Translations under genes and position numbers: made by a program
Notes under the pieces: model-generated
Told to the model about the DNA's origin: nothing
Databases searched by the model: none
Seen by the model: the letters and a program-made list of their open reading frames with translations, nothing else
Assembly: GCF_035083965.1 (NCBI RefSeq)
Contig: NC_089723.1
Location: 21,231,489 to 21,295,488, forward strand
From: Branchiostoma lanceolatum
Lineage: Eukaryota; Chordata; Leptocardii; Amphioxiformes; Branchiostomatidae
Direction of reading: 5' to 3'
DNA: 64,000 nucleotides
Shown here: positions 1 through 13,206 of the stretch, in pieces
Layout: the number at the start of each line of letters is the position of its first letter
How positions within the stretch are numbered: the first letter of the stretch is position 1

Positions 1-163
1 AATTGGCGCCCTAATCAAGTAATTATGACTACATTTGTGACATATATTTGTACAAGCAACAATTATCATGACAAGGACAAAACCTACGAGTATTCATATT
101 CTCATTACTAATTTAGAAAACAGGCAATTTTATGCTACATTGCAGGCATTACCAAAGCCTTTT

Positions 164-459
164 TATGCCATGCCCCAGGGAAGTCTAAAGATGGATAATC
201 AACTTGATGACCCTGCCCTGAGCAATCTTAGAAGACAACGGAAGACCAATCGTCTTCACATTTGTCTCAGTCCTTAATCCAACGGTCCAGTCTTCACAAT
301 TCCAATATTACACATTCAACCTACCTTAATTTGTATTCTTTCCCTGTTTTAAGTATCAGAATTCATACCATACTCAAAGAGGTTTCCATTGAAATGATGA
401 GTCTGGCCTACCCTCTTTTACGCCATGCCCCCGGGGAAGTCTAGAGATAGATAATCAGA
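164..459 (+). repeat. Local direct repeat, two diverged copies
   Basis: A block of about 40 bases at 164-203 (GCCATGCCCCAGGGAAGTCT followed by a GATAATCA-type end) recurs at 417-459 with a few substitutions. The spacer is about 210 bases. It looks like an old local duplication; no function is evident. Confidence 0.55.
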
Positions 460-639
460 CTTCACGACTGCCAGTAATCGTAAAGGTGGGCCTGCTTGGC
501 TCACATTTGTCTTATTGCAATAATCCAAATGACCTATACAATGTCATGTATTTCTTTTACGAGCAATTTCATTACCCACAGCATAAAACTGAAAACTGAT
601 GCATTTAGTACTGCTGTCTGCCGTCTCCAGCTTTACATT

Positions 640-860
640 ATTTTCTGTCTTACTCATTTATTGGTTAGAAGCCTAAATGTTCTTAATTTCTGTTGTTAAG
701 TCTGTCATTTTAAGCTTACCAAAATACAATTTCGTCTATTTTAAGTCATAAAGTTCAGATAATTTGATGTGCAGGTCGAAATTTTTGGCCATCCCAACAA
801 GCAAATTTTCATCCCGGGATGGATGGATAGAGGGATGGGTCCTGGAGAAAGACCTGACTG
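640..860 (+). repeat. Dispersed repeat, relative at 46450-46640
   Basis: This block contains TTTTAAGCTTA, then AACAAGCAAATT, a CCCGGGA motif and TCCTGGAGAAA. The same ordered words occur at 46450-46640 inside a RIOK2 intron. Conserved word order across some 200 bases in two distant places indicates a transposable-element family. Ends and class were not determined. Confidence 0.5.
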
Positions 861-3800
861 AGTATCAAGTATAATTGTGTATAATAATTATAAAGTATAT
901 AATTTGCCACAACTGCAACTGGACATAATGCCTCTAATGCTTTGTATTCCTTCCCTGTTTGAAGTATTATAATTCCATGGGAAGCTCCCTTCAAAGGTGC
1001 CCTAAATCCATACCTGATTCATGTACATAGACAAGGTCACTAACTGGGTCAACCTCAAATGAGGCCGCCTGATACAGTAGACCAGGGAACCACAATGATA
1101 TCACCTACTCGGGAGAGTGGACTGGCATTATAATGGAGATCAATGGAGAGATTGGTCTAGTCAATCTTCCCACAATTTGATTTCCCTCTCTGCCATTGCT
1201 TTACAGTCCAGGTGCATTACGAGATGCTCAGGTTTACGTGGATTGAATGAGGAGGCTAACTGTATTTCACAGCAGTTTGTTATTTGCCGGGATCTCACCT
1301 ACTTGTTGGACAGGGCATTTGTTTCGACCGCTATACATGCACATAATGATGTATTTTTGCAAGAGAAAAGGTCAATTACAGAAGCAGCAACAGGTGTACT
1401 GTAGTGTAGTGTCTATGACCCGATTTATACACAAGTTTTCAGAATTGACTCGGGCTGTGTGTGAGGAGCTTTGGGCAGCTCAAGTGGAGTTTTCCTACTA
1501 GAAAATGCTACTTGAGTGACCCAGGGTTCTCCTTGCACAGTCCTGAGTCGACTCGAAGTCGACTCAAAAACGTGGGTAAATAATCGGGCCTTAGTGCAGT
1601 TATGACAGCAGCTACAAACTTACATGTACAGTATCTGTGTTTTATCTGCAAATCACATTTCCCTTCCTGCGTACTGTATTTGTGCATTTTGTGCAACACT
1701 GAGTGTCTTCCCATGTACAATTCAACCATTGCGAGAACACTCTAACAAAACGACAAACCAAATGTATGTGCGCAAATGCCACCCTATGCAGCATGAAAAA
1801 CAGTGACACCTGACCCTGCTCTGTTTACACTTCACCTTGGGTTGGTCATGTGTTTCTTGATGATGTAAGCAGAACCTAAAACTGGCACCTTTGACACAGT
1901 GGCCCAGCATCTAGAGTTAAATCAGACATTGTAGTATACAAAATGTAGATATCAATCATGAATCAATATTTTACATCATATCAGGATATCTCTATCTATA
2001 TACATGTACATGTTATACTTATACAACCAGTATAACCACCCGTTGGAGTAACACACCAGCTTCGCAGGCATGCAGCACGATAGCAGCTGGTTTATAATAT
2101 ACAGTAACTTATATTACACCGAACGACCTGTCACACCTAACCTTTGCACATCTTTAAACTACATGTATCTAATGAGGATGCTCCTATATAGTACTTGGTG
2201 GCAACGAATTCTACTCTTACCAGTTCTAGGGGAAAACCATAACATTGGAAAAGTAAATAACCTGAACATCCTTTTCATGGTTGGTTGGATCTAACTGTGT
2301 AAACTATGAGGTTCTACAGTCTGCTTACCCTAAACGGGAGGTGGGGGTTTCTGGAGTAGTGGATAAGTAGGCTTTAAAGGGGTTTGAAGTGACTGCACTA
2401 CTGTTTGAGAAGGTACTTAAAGACACATTAACAGCCATGCTCTGACACTTTAAGTACAAACACAAAACATAACAGGGCAGAACTTACAAGAGCACAGTCC
2501 GATACCACAGGTACATAGTACAATTTGGGGAAAGATTTCTTGTAGATTCTATACAATATAAATGTAAACCCAAAGTTGCTTCTTCTTCCACAACACAAAA
2601 CAATCATTCTGGTTCATACCTAAATCATTGTCAGTAATTTTGCAAACCTACATTTTTATTGTACACGGTGTATATATTAAGAAAAGGGTCAAATGTTAAC
2701 TGCGCCTACACATATCAGCCAAAAGTTAGACATACATGTACTAAAAAAATGTAAAACAAAATTGGGTACAATAAGGGCAGTGGATCTACCTTTCTACAAA
2801 TTATTCATGTCATCTATTGTAAACGTACATATAGGATTGTCTCCAGCTAACTGAGTTTCAGACTTCAGACTCAGAGTTTCAGATACCCAGTTTCAAATGC
2901 TTAGGAAACTGTCTGTTGTCAGACTCAGAGCACAACATGCCTGCGACATTCAATTTAGTTTGCAGGCAAAAAGAGAAAATTGCCGCTAAAAAATCTACTC
3001 ACCTGTTGTCCTGACCTGACATCCTAGGTTGTCCTTCCAACCTTGGTCTATGGTAATTATTCCAGATAGTTGATCATGAGTTGCTAAGCAATAGACAGGT
3101 ATACTAAGGCCTAACATGAGCACACATTACAGGACCTGGTGAGTCTAGATGCTAGCAAGGGAAGTAGACATTTAGTTCGTACACAAGCTGGTTCTACTAC
3201 AATTGTATACTTGTAATCATTCTCAATGTATAAAAATTATGAATTCCAAGAAACCAGCATGGACAAAATGCATGTGTCACCTTGGGCAGTCTGCGCATGC
3301 TCCTGATATCTGTACAACCATTATCAATGAGAACAACTAATGACCATTCACTGAGCAATTACCCTATACATGAAAAGACAACTGTTGATTCTAGTAAATG
3401 TCTTATTAATTTGACTTTTGAGTGCTAACTCTGGTCCAATAGGATATAAGCAAGCTCCATTTGCAGGGCTACAAAGTACAAAGCATACTTTCATTTTAAA
3501 CCTATAATCTGTGCTAAAAATAAACAAAAGTCATTTGTAAGAAAAGAGGATTGACAATGCAACACTTTGAAGTATATCAAATTTTAGAAAGCCGATCACA
3601 TAATCCTAAGCTTAAAACTACATGTAAGCCATCTCGTGACCAGGAAGTAATTTTCAGGGAAGTCTAATAACTTTGAAAAAGAAAGGAACGGTAGACTTAA
3701 TTGCAGTTGAAAGAAAAGTTGGACCTCTGTTATTTGATGAGTCATAGAAAGACCTTAAACAGCCTTAGGCCTACCTCATTATAAAATCTAGTAACTTGGG

Positions 3801-5032
3801 AATGTCAGAAATGAAAGGTTTAGAGCCTGAACACCTGTGTTTCCTCACCTGTACACACCTGTACACTATTACACCTGTTCCTCCTGCAGGTATCGGACCA
3901 TGACATGACCTTCCCACGTGTTACATGACACCTTGGTCATTAGTATGCAGTGTTCTGGCACTGTTAACATTCAGGGGAACCAAGGATAATCGTTATAAGG
4001 TGGCATGTACATGTACTTTTCATCATGCCTAATCAAGAAAATGATTAATTTTCGGTATAGATGGATACAGTTGACTGCTTATCTTCAAAAAGAATTCTAT
4101 CTATTTGATTTTCCACTCGTCTGCATGTCATACCTGACTTGACTAATTGAACAAAAAAATTAACCTGATGACTTTTGGTCATATGTCTGTATTTTTGAAT
4201 AAGCACTAATTCCAACTTTAATCCAAGCAATTCTTTTTCAGCAATAACAGTTTTTGACCTTCTTTCTTTTTGTCGTAGTGAATATTTTCTAAAATGTTAG
4301 CCATGCAAATTTTTCCCAAAATGCTGTCTGGTTCTTATTGGCAGCTACATGTACATGTACAATGTATGTCTCTACATGTAAACAAGATGAAATCTAAATA
4401 GACCTGATAAAAACCTGAGTGAATACAATGTGTAGATGCACATACGCATGTTCCTCTTTTTCAACTAGTGTAAACAACATTGCTTGTAAATAGAAATGAA
4501 AACCTATCCTGGGCTTTAAACACAGAAGTTTACATAATAATCATAATAATGGACAAGCAAAAGGGGATCAGCTGATCTCTGATATGATTTATGAATTATT
4601 TATGCAGTATCAGCAAAACCTTGATGTCAGTCATGAGTTCTGGATTACATATTAAAATATTGTTGCATGTGGGACAGTGACACATGATATGATAATGCAA
4701 GGACAAACCACAAATACATTTCAATATTATCTTTCTGATAAATATATCAAACTACATTGTACATACAGAAATGCTTTCAACTTGAAATTCAAGTACATAA
4801 AGTGAACAGGCTAGGCTATTCTAAAAAATACAACAGCCATTAGCTAGGAAGAGGCATGAAAGTCCACTAAGTTTAAACTGAACTTCATACATTGTTTACA
4901 AACTTCATTCAAAGCAATCAATCAATATTACCTCAGACCTACAGTACATGTTCTAAACTATCAGACAGACTTGTTTGTGGACTATGGTAATGGAATCACT
5001 TTAACACAAAATAACAAGAAGTTGTCATGGGA

Positions 5033-5242
5033 CAAAAGAGAAATCCTTCCCCAGAACTGGTGCTATCAACAGCCTGTACTATCAAGCATACATGTACACG
5101 TACAAAAGAGAAATCCTTCCCCAGAACTGGTGCTATCAACAGCCTGTACTATCAAGCATACATGTACACGTACAAAAGAGAAATCCTTCCCCAGAACTGG
5201 TGCTATCAACAGCCTGTACTATCAAGCATACATGTACACGTA
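5033..5242 (+). repeat. Tandem repeat, 3 copies of 70 bp
   Basis: Three near-identical 70-bp units start at 5033, 5103 and 5173 (each with AAAAGAGAAATCCTTCCCC and ending near ACATGTACACGTAC). Because 70 is not a multiple of three, each unit reads in a different frame, so overlapping open frames appear in all three frames. These are artefacts of the repeat, not genes. Confidence 0.95.
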
Positions 5243-5720
5243 CATACACATGTATATGTATCATAATAAAGGAGATCATTGCAACTCAACTTTGGCACAT
5301 ATTCCAACAGTTACTGATACAGTAAACACTATGTCTGTCAGTGAACCCCTGTGCCCTAATAGCTCTCAACTACTGTATACCTCACATTGAGTCCTGGGAT
5401 GCTAGTACATGATGACCTTGGCATTTACATATACGTTTCATAACTGCAGATATAAGAACATTGTTACTGACCTTCCAAAAAAGATTTGCTTGGCAGTGAG
5501 AGTGGTGATCATGACAGTCTTGTCTGCTTCACAAGAAAATACAGCCGACTAAAGTGCATGTGCGTGTGTATCATAATGTACGTGTACTGCTCGCCCAATG
5601 TTTGTTTCAGTCACTCTGCAAATTTGGCCGCCTGTTTGCTCTTCAGGGTGTGTAAATGTACCGCCGATAGTCATCCTTATATAATCAACTCATAGTTCAT
5701 ACTCACAAGATAAATGTAAC

Positions 5721-5823
5721 TTTGATGAATAATCATAGGAATTGGGGAAGGAGGCACTGAAGCTAACCGACATCTTTGTTAGCTTGAGTGCCTCCTTCCC
5801 CAATTCCTTTGATGAATAATCAT
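5721..5823. repeat. 71-bp hairpin insertion flanked by 16-bp direct repeats
   Basis: Arms 5738-5767 and 5778-5807 are 30-bp inverted repeats with one mismatch around a 10-base loop (CGACATCTTT). The insert 5737-5807 is flanked by perfect 16-bp direct repeats TTTGATGAATAATCAT at 5721-5736 and 5808-5823. It resembles a foldback insertion with an unusually long target duplication. Confidence 0.85.
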
Positions 5824-8159
5824 GTTTGCCAGAAATTTAAATAATCATTTGGTCAATGAAATGACTGTATGTACTTGTTATAATGCAGAAGCCCTTCGGA
5901 AAGTTACATGTACGTCTCAGCACAATGCATGCATATGTAAGTTCAGGGAAATGTCACCTCGTTCATTTCTTGCACATACATATATGTATGTATGCCTTGC
6001 GTCATTTTGGCACTAAGGCCCAATCAATGAATATTGCAGGACATTGTACCGGTATTGGTGTATTGTTTTTATACCAACCCCTCCACCCGACTGACGGACC
6101 TACATTTTGTATGCTAAAGATTGACCTTTCGAACTCTGTTATCATATAAGGTATATTATCATTAATCTATACTAATAATACCTACTGTATCCTAGTACCA
6201 TGTTGCCTAGTTCACGATGTATAAACAAGCAATGATGTCAGAGCTATGTAGACACAGTGTTTACAAAAACATCAACACTAGGATGTAATAGGTAATAGTA
6301 TACACAAAGATACAAAATACTGTATGTCACAATTGAAAATTGTTGGAGGCCAGGGTTAGCTGAAAATTATTTGGAGGAAGAAGTTTAAAAAAGAGTCAGC
6401 ACTCTTAAATCATACACATACGACGAAGGTAGTTAAATTGTTTTCCTGTAGTTACTGTGGATATGCTTACACAAACTCTGACATTGTGGGTACATTAGCA
6501 TGCTGCCTTTCTAACTAAATCTTCATAATCCAGAACACCTCAAAGTTAAACATAATCTTAGCACAGAAACATGCACATTTCTTTTGTTGTGTTGCTCTTT
6601 GACCCATTTTCATAAGGCTGAGTAAAAAAAAGACAAACAGCCTTGACTTCTACCAGACAAAAACATTGCCTGACTTTGGGCGAGCCTGTTTCTCCAGACC
6701 AAACTTGGGACCATGTTGGGCCCATGCCCAACTCCCTCCCTCCAGAGGCAATGAGAGGAAGTATTTCAAACCCCAGGACTGCTGTTATCAAAATACCCTA
6801 GGTCAATTTCTCGGAAACATTACAATAGCCCAATCACTCCTAGAGATTTAGGTATTTCTTGAACTTTAATTATTGAGAAAATAACACCAACCTGCCTGTG
6901 CTTACAACAACAAGACCTGTAGTCTTCCTCAAGTGAAAAGAAATTATCAGATCTGTTGTTACGTATTAACTATCATCGGCTCCTTCCTCATAAGATGGCA
7001 TGCACGCTGATCAACCGAAGGCCAAGTTCAACAACAAGTCTACCAAATATGGAGGCCGTGATGATTCAATCATTTCTAGAGGACACATGCTTTACATGTA
7101 AGCCAGCATTGACCTCATGGTGTAGACATTCACACTGTTATAAGGGATGGATGATATTCCTTAGTTGCAGGACAACTTTTAGGAGACAACCATGGAAGCT
7201 AAAGAGACCTTCTTGAAATTATTTATGTACACAAAAGAGATATGTCTACACTCTACACACTTAGACATAACTCAACTTTATTTGAAATTCTGAACACATT
7301 GATCCAGCATTAACGTTAATGACGGCCGTTTGAATGTGGAAAAGCTGATCCTGTTCATAAATGCGGTAATCAAATGGCCGTCAAGTTTTCTTAGATTCAC
7401 TTTATTCAGAGTAGAAAAAAATCACCCATCTTTTACCTGAGGTATGCACACTACAGAGTCAGATACTGTATTCTTAAGAGGGACTTGATGTGGCAGTGAC
7501 ACTGTCTCAGGTACATTTGTATGTATTCTTCAAGCAGTGAAATATCTGTTGTGCTGTCACTATGTCTTGTATATGCAAGAAAGAAACGTAGTGTGACTGG
7601 TACAAAATTGTACATCAGGTAGGTAGCTTAGCTCTATACATAATACATTTGGAAACGTCTAGGATAATGCACATGCACATGCACATGTATTCTCATAAGG
7701 AATTCATTGTCAAGTTGTTCTGCAACATTAATATTGCAGCAATCAATAATAAAGCAAGAACTCTGAAATTTTACTGGTGTCGCCTAGCAGCAGACACTTG
7801 TTCCAATTCAGCCAGAAGCCAGACCTTATTCAGTGAGTCATGTAGATGAATAGCCATCATTTCCAAACCACAAAACCCACAATCAGCCAACCACTTGCCG
7901 ATTGCCCATAATGAGGATGCATTGACTGCAATTAAGCCGAATTCACCATATGCTTCCCCTGTAGTTTGTGTGAAAGCGCTCCCCAGCGTGGCATCCAGCT
8001 TTGATTAAAACATACAGCTGGTAAAACCAGGTCCCCTTCATGCAACTGTTTTACTTTTCAGGGTTTTGCTCTGTCTACAATGCCAGCTCCATACTTGGAC
8101 TCTCTCTAGATACCACCCTTTCCCAAACTACACAATGTACATGTACAAAAGTACATACA
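5824..8159. other. Gene-free stretch
   Basis: No open frame here shows a recognisable domain or convincing splice-site pairing. Only scattered A/T-rich unique sequence is visible, plus short CATGCACATG-type simple runs near 7670-7690. Confidence 0.5.
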
Positions 8160-8390
8160 ATCAAACCTACGTAGAAGTGACATCTACATAATCAGGACCA
8201 ATTGGCCATTGATATACATGTACAATCAAACCTGCACAACTACAACTAGTACAAGTGTCCACCTCTACATAATTGTAAGGACCACCTGTACGATGTGACC
8301 ACTTTTGTTGGTCCCTTAGAATGTTAGCTAATTTTTCCCATTGACACAAGCATTTAGAATCCTGTCTATATCTCCTTAACACGCCAGCTC
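8160..8390 (+). repeat. Dispersed repeat of the CAATCAAACCT / GACCACCT family
   Basis: CAATCAAACCT occurs at the start and again near 8223, followed by a block with GGACCACCTGTACGATGTGA, TTTTTCCCATTGA and AATCCTGTCTAT. The same ordered words occur at 48135-48420. The end motif resembles the termini of the nested element at 12224-13206 (CAGTCAAACCTGCC), so they may be related DNA transposons. Confidence 0.55.
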
Positions 8391-8964
8391 ATAAAAAATG
8401 TACACACAAATAAAGCTCCATGCACTATTTCACAGGCCAAAGTTGATGTGAACGTCAAATGATAAGATCACATATGTAAATATCTGTGCTGTATTACAAT
8501 TTGAGATTGTAGTTGATTTATCTGGTTTGCCTCAGTCTGCACTTTGCCCCCCCCCCCGTCTATAAACTTGTTTATTGCGTTTCTTTATTGCAAATCCAGT
8601 AGATACCAGTGGTGCAGAGAGTATGTAGGCCAATCACTATTGATGACTGGGTAAAGAATGGAAGTGGGTCATAATGACACTTGACCTCCAAACTCATAAG
8701 TCTGCCTGTCAAGAGTTTGGAGAACCCTGAAATTCTGGATTAGGCCATGTGGATTTGATTATGTGGATGACATCCTCCGAGAACTCCAAAACTGATGCGA
8801 TGATGCAAACAAAACAAAAAGGTGCCTTCATTTATAATATATGTTAAGTCAGAAATGTTGACCGAATGAATGAACACATAGTCTACTGGATAATAGATTC
8901 TTCTTTCTCTTTCACATCGTCTTCTTGAAGACTTTGGAATTTTCTTTGTTGGCACAATTGACAT

Positions 8965-9169
8965 TACTGTAAATGCAGAAATGATCGCAGTGGTTTTCTG
9001 CTTGCGGTTTTTGCTCTTTACAGCAAACTTAAAAACACCGCAAAAAGCTGTTCCATTGTGTGACTGTATCGCTACTTTTGTTTCAAACGTGAACTCCAAA
9101 CCACCGCGAACACTCCATTTTCTCCCTACCGCCAAATTTAATCCCGCGAACATTTCTGCATTTACAGTA
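8965..9169. mobile_element. 205-bp MITE with near-perfect terminal inverted repeats
   Basis: The left end starts TACTGTAAATGCAGAAATG and the right end is its reverse complement. The 24-bp terminal repeats differ at one base. If the outermost TA is the target duplication, this fits a Tc1/mariner-type MITE. Right-end relatives containing CTCCATTTTCTCC and a CATTTACAGTA-like terminus occur near 16214-16535, 18712-18738, 30900-30962 and 46030-46098. An apparent long minus-strand open frame over this region is explained by the element. Confidence 0.85.
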
Positions 9170-10020
9170 TATGCTGGACAGTAGACTCCACCACATACAA
9201 TCATGGTGTCCTCATTTACAGTATTATCCGTTTCCCAAAATATTTTTTTGCAATTCACGGCATATATTTGTTTTTATGCAGCTGCTTTGTACAATTTACA
9301 GTATGGTCGAAAACTTTTCTTTTTTTTGTGGAAACGGACAAAAATTGATGCGCGTGCGGATGTCATCCATAAAGTCAAATCAACATGGCCTCAGTTGTTT
9401 TTAAGTACATGTATTTCAGACACGTACAATGTAAGACATTCAGAGTCTATACCATGTAAGTGCAGTCATCACTGTCAAGTTTATATCTTTTTCCCTCCTT
9501 GAGGAACATGCAATAAAACTGAATATTAGTGTTCTGCATATAGATTTGAACTTGATGCTAGTTACAAGGCACATTTGAACTTTCCAAATTGAGCAGACAC
9601 TAGAAAAGTCCTCATCATCATAACTGCTGGAGATCATAACTTTGCACGTACAGTACAAGGAAATTATATCAAATATTTTGTTGTTAACAGGAAAATGGTG
9701 GTTTCACCGTTTGTATGTTATCTTGCTATAATTTATCAACTAGGATCTATTTTCGGCTCTAGGTACATCCTGTCAAATGTTGGTGTCCAAATGCAGCGCT
9801 AGCGAATAGAATGTGTGTTACTGAGGACTTAAAGCTGGGATTGGTCCAGACCTGCATGTACTGAAGTGTGGTGCGGCCATTTTGGTCTTGTCTTTCATTT
9901 CAGTGAGCTTACACAGGCAAGTCACTACATCATGCCTGAAGGGTGCTGATGATGATGTACGGAGAGGTCAACGCACTTTTATGGACATAGCAGGGGAAGT
10001 TACAAACAGTTACATGTATC

Positions 10021-10165
10021 TAAAAGTCCAAGCAGATGTAGGGGTACCGGTAGAATATTTTTGTCCGATAAACTTGTTTTTGACAGTTCCCTATTACAAA
10101 CATCAGAAAAAAACAGCTGATCATAAACCATAAAATTTTCTCCCCAAACATCTGCTTGGAGGTTA
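10021..10165. mobile_element. MITE with CCAAGCAGATGT terminal repeats, copy 1
   Basis: The left end TAAAAGTCCAAGCAGATGT pairs with ACATCTGCTTGGAGGTTA at the right end. The element is 145 bp with no coding capacity. A sister copy lies at 13740-13873, and a single end occurs at the stop codon of the mucin-like gene near 39910. Confidence 0.8.
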
Positions 10166-10423
10166 ACAATCTGTGCATGATTTGAATCCAACTGTGCTAT
10201 TGCATACTACATATGTGTGCATCTGTCCTTTTCTATGTAAGGTAGTTGTGGAACAGAGTGCAGTAAATTGGCCATAAGCTGTTTTTTCCCTTTCCTTCCA
10301 CCCGTGATTATGTCAAATTGTAGTGATCAGGAAAAGCCGCAATGCAGGTTATAATTATTTCTGTAATGTGAGGTAAATACATGGATCTTTATCCTTTTCA
10401 TAAAAAAATGAATGAAGACTGTT

Positions 10424-10463
10424 TGTGCTAGACTGGTACTTTTTTGGGTGCCAGTCTAGCACA
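10424..10463. repeat. Short perfect hairpin
   Basis: Arms TGTGCTAGACTGG (10424-10436) and CCAGTCTAGCACA (10451-10463) are perfectly complementary around a 14-base loop. It lies just upstream of the hAT-type element. No flanking duplication is clear. Confidence 0.75.
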
Positions 10464-10654
10464 TACCTAGAAATCTAACCAGGTCACAAATAGGGGTGGA
10501 TACCGGTTCGGCTTAATGAGGTCCAAGTCCAAGTTTAGGTCCAGAGATTTAGGTCCAGGTCCGGATCCGGACCTGAACCTGGACCTGATCCTGTCCAGTT
10601 GATGTTTTGTTTTATCAGACCAATATTAATAATAGCTAGAGTTCCACGACCTCA

Positions 10655-11765
10655 TACCTTCGCCAAATGATTTTAACCTTTATGACTGACGTATTAAGAG
10701 TGTTTCTCATCAATCATAAATCATACCAGTTTATTGTCTTAAAATATAACATGTCCAAAGTATGAGCTGAACAAATTTATCATCAATTATGCAAATGAGG
10801 CCCTTATTAGCATAATTTGATTCAACGATGTTCACATTCACATAACGTCCCGATGCCACAAAAAAGGATTAAATGTATGAAATTGCCGTCTTTTGCCAGT
10901 GTGGAATAATAGAAGTTACTCATTAAGTATGCAAATAAGGCCCACATTTGCATATTTTCTATCTATCAACAGTCCTCTCTTCCTCAGTTACAATTTGAAT
11001 TGTCATATCATGGAACAAAGCAGATTTTGAAAGTTGCCTCATTAATTATGCAAATTAGAATCTGATTTGCATAATTATCGTCCAATCATACTAAGCATCA
11101 CAAAAGCTATCCACATACCAAAAATCATGACCATCCATCAAGGCCATCATGTTATAGTATTTTCTCATTAATTATGCAAATGAGGTCTTCATTTGCATAG
11201 TTCATATCAATTAATATTTCTCTCTTCCCCAGTTACATATGTCACATGTTTCAGAGTCCTATCATGGAATTTGGCGGATGTATAAACTTTCCTCATTAAT
11301 TATGCAAATTAGATACTGATTTGCATAAAAAGTGTCTAATCATGTACATCATCACTCAAGCTATCTACCTACCAAAAATCATTACCATCCATCAAGCCCT
11401 TCTTGAGTTATTCCCTTTCAAAGTCAGACGCAAAACCTGCTCCTGCAGTTCCAAAAAAGCCGCTAGGGGGCCCAAACCCACACCACTTACTCTCTGTCCA
11501 AAGATCTATCTACCACTCAAAAATAAGTTCCATAGCATGTCCAGAACACGAGATATCAAAACAGGAAGTTCCGCTGCAGTACCGTAAGAAGCCGCTAGGG
11601 GGCCCAAAATCTCATCGTTTTTAGGTCTCATCAAAACCTACCAACATACCAAATATCAAGACAATCCATCAAGGCATTCTCGAGTTATCCTGTGCCACTA
11701 CAAACAAACAGACAAACAAACAGACAAACGCTACCCTCTGCATAACCTTCTCGGCGAAGGTAATA
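10655..11765 (+). repeat. Repeat with recurring TTAATTATGCAAAT blocks
   Basis: ATTAATTATGCAAATnAG followed by TTTGCATAA appears several times at about 150-200 bp spacing (10780-11330). Then come CCGCTAGGGGGCCC, AATCCATCAAGGC, an (ACAAACAG)n run and GGCGAAGGTAAT at the end. A relative occupies 24000-24340. The left edge carries ACCTTCGCC, the complement of the right edge, so short terminal inverted repeats are possible. The octamer ATGCAAAT here is part of the repeat, not evidence of a promoter. Confidence 0.6.
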
Positions 11766-11934
11766 ATAGTCTTTATTGCATATTCCTGCCCAGAAGGGCT
11801 AAATGCATAGAAAACCACACATTGTCTGTAAGGAGCATAAAGTAAAACATTAAGTGATAAAATGCTACATTCTAATACTTTTTAAGAACTAAAAACAAAT
11901 ACAAACTGTGGGCTATTGCTAAACTAAATGATGA

Positions 11935-12150
11935 TCACCTAGTAGTTTCTTCTCTCTTTTTGAAACATTTGGAAATATGACTACATAAACCAAATAATTC
12001 TTTGGATACTCGAACCCAGAGTAAGTCATCCGATTTGGAAGGCTCTCTACTTATAAACTTCGCCAATTCTTTTCTAAAGTAGAAAATAATTCCGCCAGAA
12101 TTTCTTCTGGCCCTTCTATGTTTTTTGAGAATTGATACTGACACGCACAA
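11935..12150 (-). pseudogene. Non-LTR retrotransposon endonuclease fragment
   Basis: The minus-strand frame of 71 residues contains RRARRNSGGIIFYFRKEL followed by SKSDDLLWVRVSKELFG. This order (R-x-SGG-I-x-FR, then S-x-D-x-LWV-x) is the pattern of the apurinic-type endonuclease domain at the start of LINE ORF2 proteins. The rest of the endonuclease and all of the reverse transcriptase are missing. A short A/T-rich tail with AATAAAG lies just downstream on the minus strand, near 11768-11785. It is a dead, internally deleted or truncated copy inside the hAT-type element. Family assignment rests on motif memory only. Confidence 0.45.
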
Positions 12151-12223
12151 GTCAACTATAAAATTTGCTTGGCGAGAAAACTTTCAAGATAAACCAGTGT
12201 TTGAAATTTGAATGTTGCACTTA

Positions 12224-13206
12224 CAGTCAAACCTGCCCAAGGCGACCACCCGGGGGACCGAGCAAAAACGGTCGCGATGGACAGGTGGTCGCCATGAAGA
12301 GGATTCCAATCATAACATGTTTCCAGCTCGAGGTGTTCAAATACCGTGTACCACGTAGATGGATGGAAAATTATGTGATTTTAGACAGCATGACCCCCAC
12401 CAGGTCCATGAGAGTCATGGAAATAACAAGAATATAAGAATATTAATTTTTATCAATAAGGAGAGTATTCTAAATATTCATACACAGAAGCGTCGTGTTT
12501 TAGAAAAGTCAGCGTTATGCTGCGCTGAAACAAGATGGCGTCACGGACCAAAAGAAACGACAAGTCTCGGCCAACGTTTTGCCCTCCACGGCGGAGTCAT
12601 TTTCCGGCGGAATTTAGTAAGACAGAGACACATTTTTGTTGAAAATACAAGAAATAGATAGTAATTTCTGTGAAATCTGACTTTTTGACGCCATGCACTA
12701 CGTGATCGTTTTGAAAATTGAGTTCAAACCGAACCAAGCTTGCGGTAAACTATAAGATGACGATGGGCACAACGACATCGATATCTAAGTATTCACAATC
12801 CTTAAAGTTTGTATTTACAATGTTTATAGTGGGAACGTTTCATTAAAACACTTCATGGAGAGGGAGCGTGTAGCAGGCAGAAGCGGTGACACGAGAAGAA
12901 GAAGATGAAGGAATCAATGCTTTTGATATATTTTTGTCCGTCAAGGTCTTAAAAACATTTCCGCGAAATCCGACAGCAAAATGATCCGATGTCACCACAC
13001 ACCGGAAAAATGTGGTCGCCATGAGCAGGGATTGTGCTCTGTGCGGTCCCAATTCGTGGCGGTCGCGGTCGCCTTGGACGGGTGGTCGCCTTGGCCAGGC
13101 AGCTTAATGCTTGTGCCTATGGCGAAAATTTTCGGGACCGAGAAAAAGTGGTCGCCATGGCCAGGTGGTCGCGTTGAAAAGGTGGTCGCCTAGGCAGGTT
13201 TGACTG
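12224..13206. mobile_element. Nested Tc1/mariner-like TIR element, 983 bp
   Basis: The ends CAGTCAAACCTGCC and GGCAGGTTTGACTG are perfect inverted repeats extending into GGCGACCACC with few mismatches. TA dinucleotides at 12222-12223 and 13207-13208 flank them, as expected for Tc1/mariner. Near the right end several GGTGGTCGCC copies repeat in tandem. The centre is CpG-rich with an ATGGCG start-like site at 12533 but no transposase. It sits wholly inside the hAT-type element, so it inserted later. Confidence 0.75.

Larger units (their letters stand above)
1..5032. other. Gene-free stretch, no coding exon supported
   Basis: Open frames here are short and A/T-rich, without family motifs or paired splice signals. 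The sequence is typical intron or intergenic DNA with many TACATGTA-like words. The only structures I see are the local duplication at 164-459 and the dispersed repeat at 640-860, listed separately. Confidence 0.6.

Noticed and set aside
4971..5390. Overlapping open frames of 139, 79 and 77 residues
   Set aside because: They are the same 70-bp tandem repeat read in three frames; no start context, domain or splice support.
8740..9258. 172-residue minus-strand open frame
   Set aside because: Its centre is the 205-bp MITE at 8965-9169; no domain is recognisable outside it.
10780..11330. Octamer ATGCAAAT cluster as a POU-factor enhancer
   Set aside because: The octamers recur at repeat spacing within a dispersed element found elsewhere, so repeat structure explains them.
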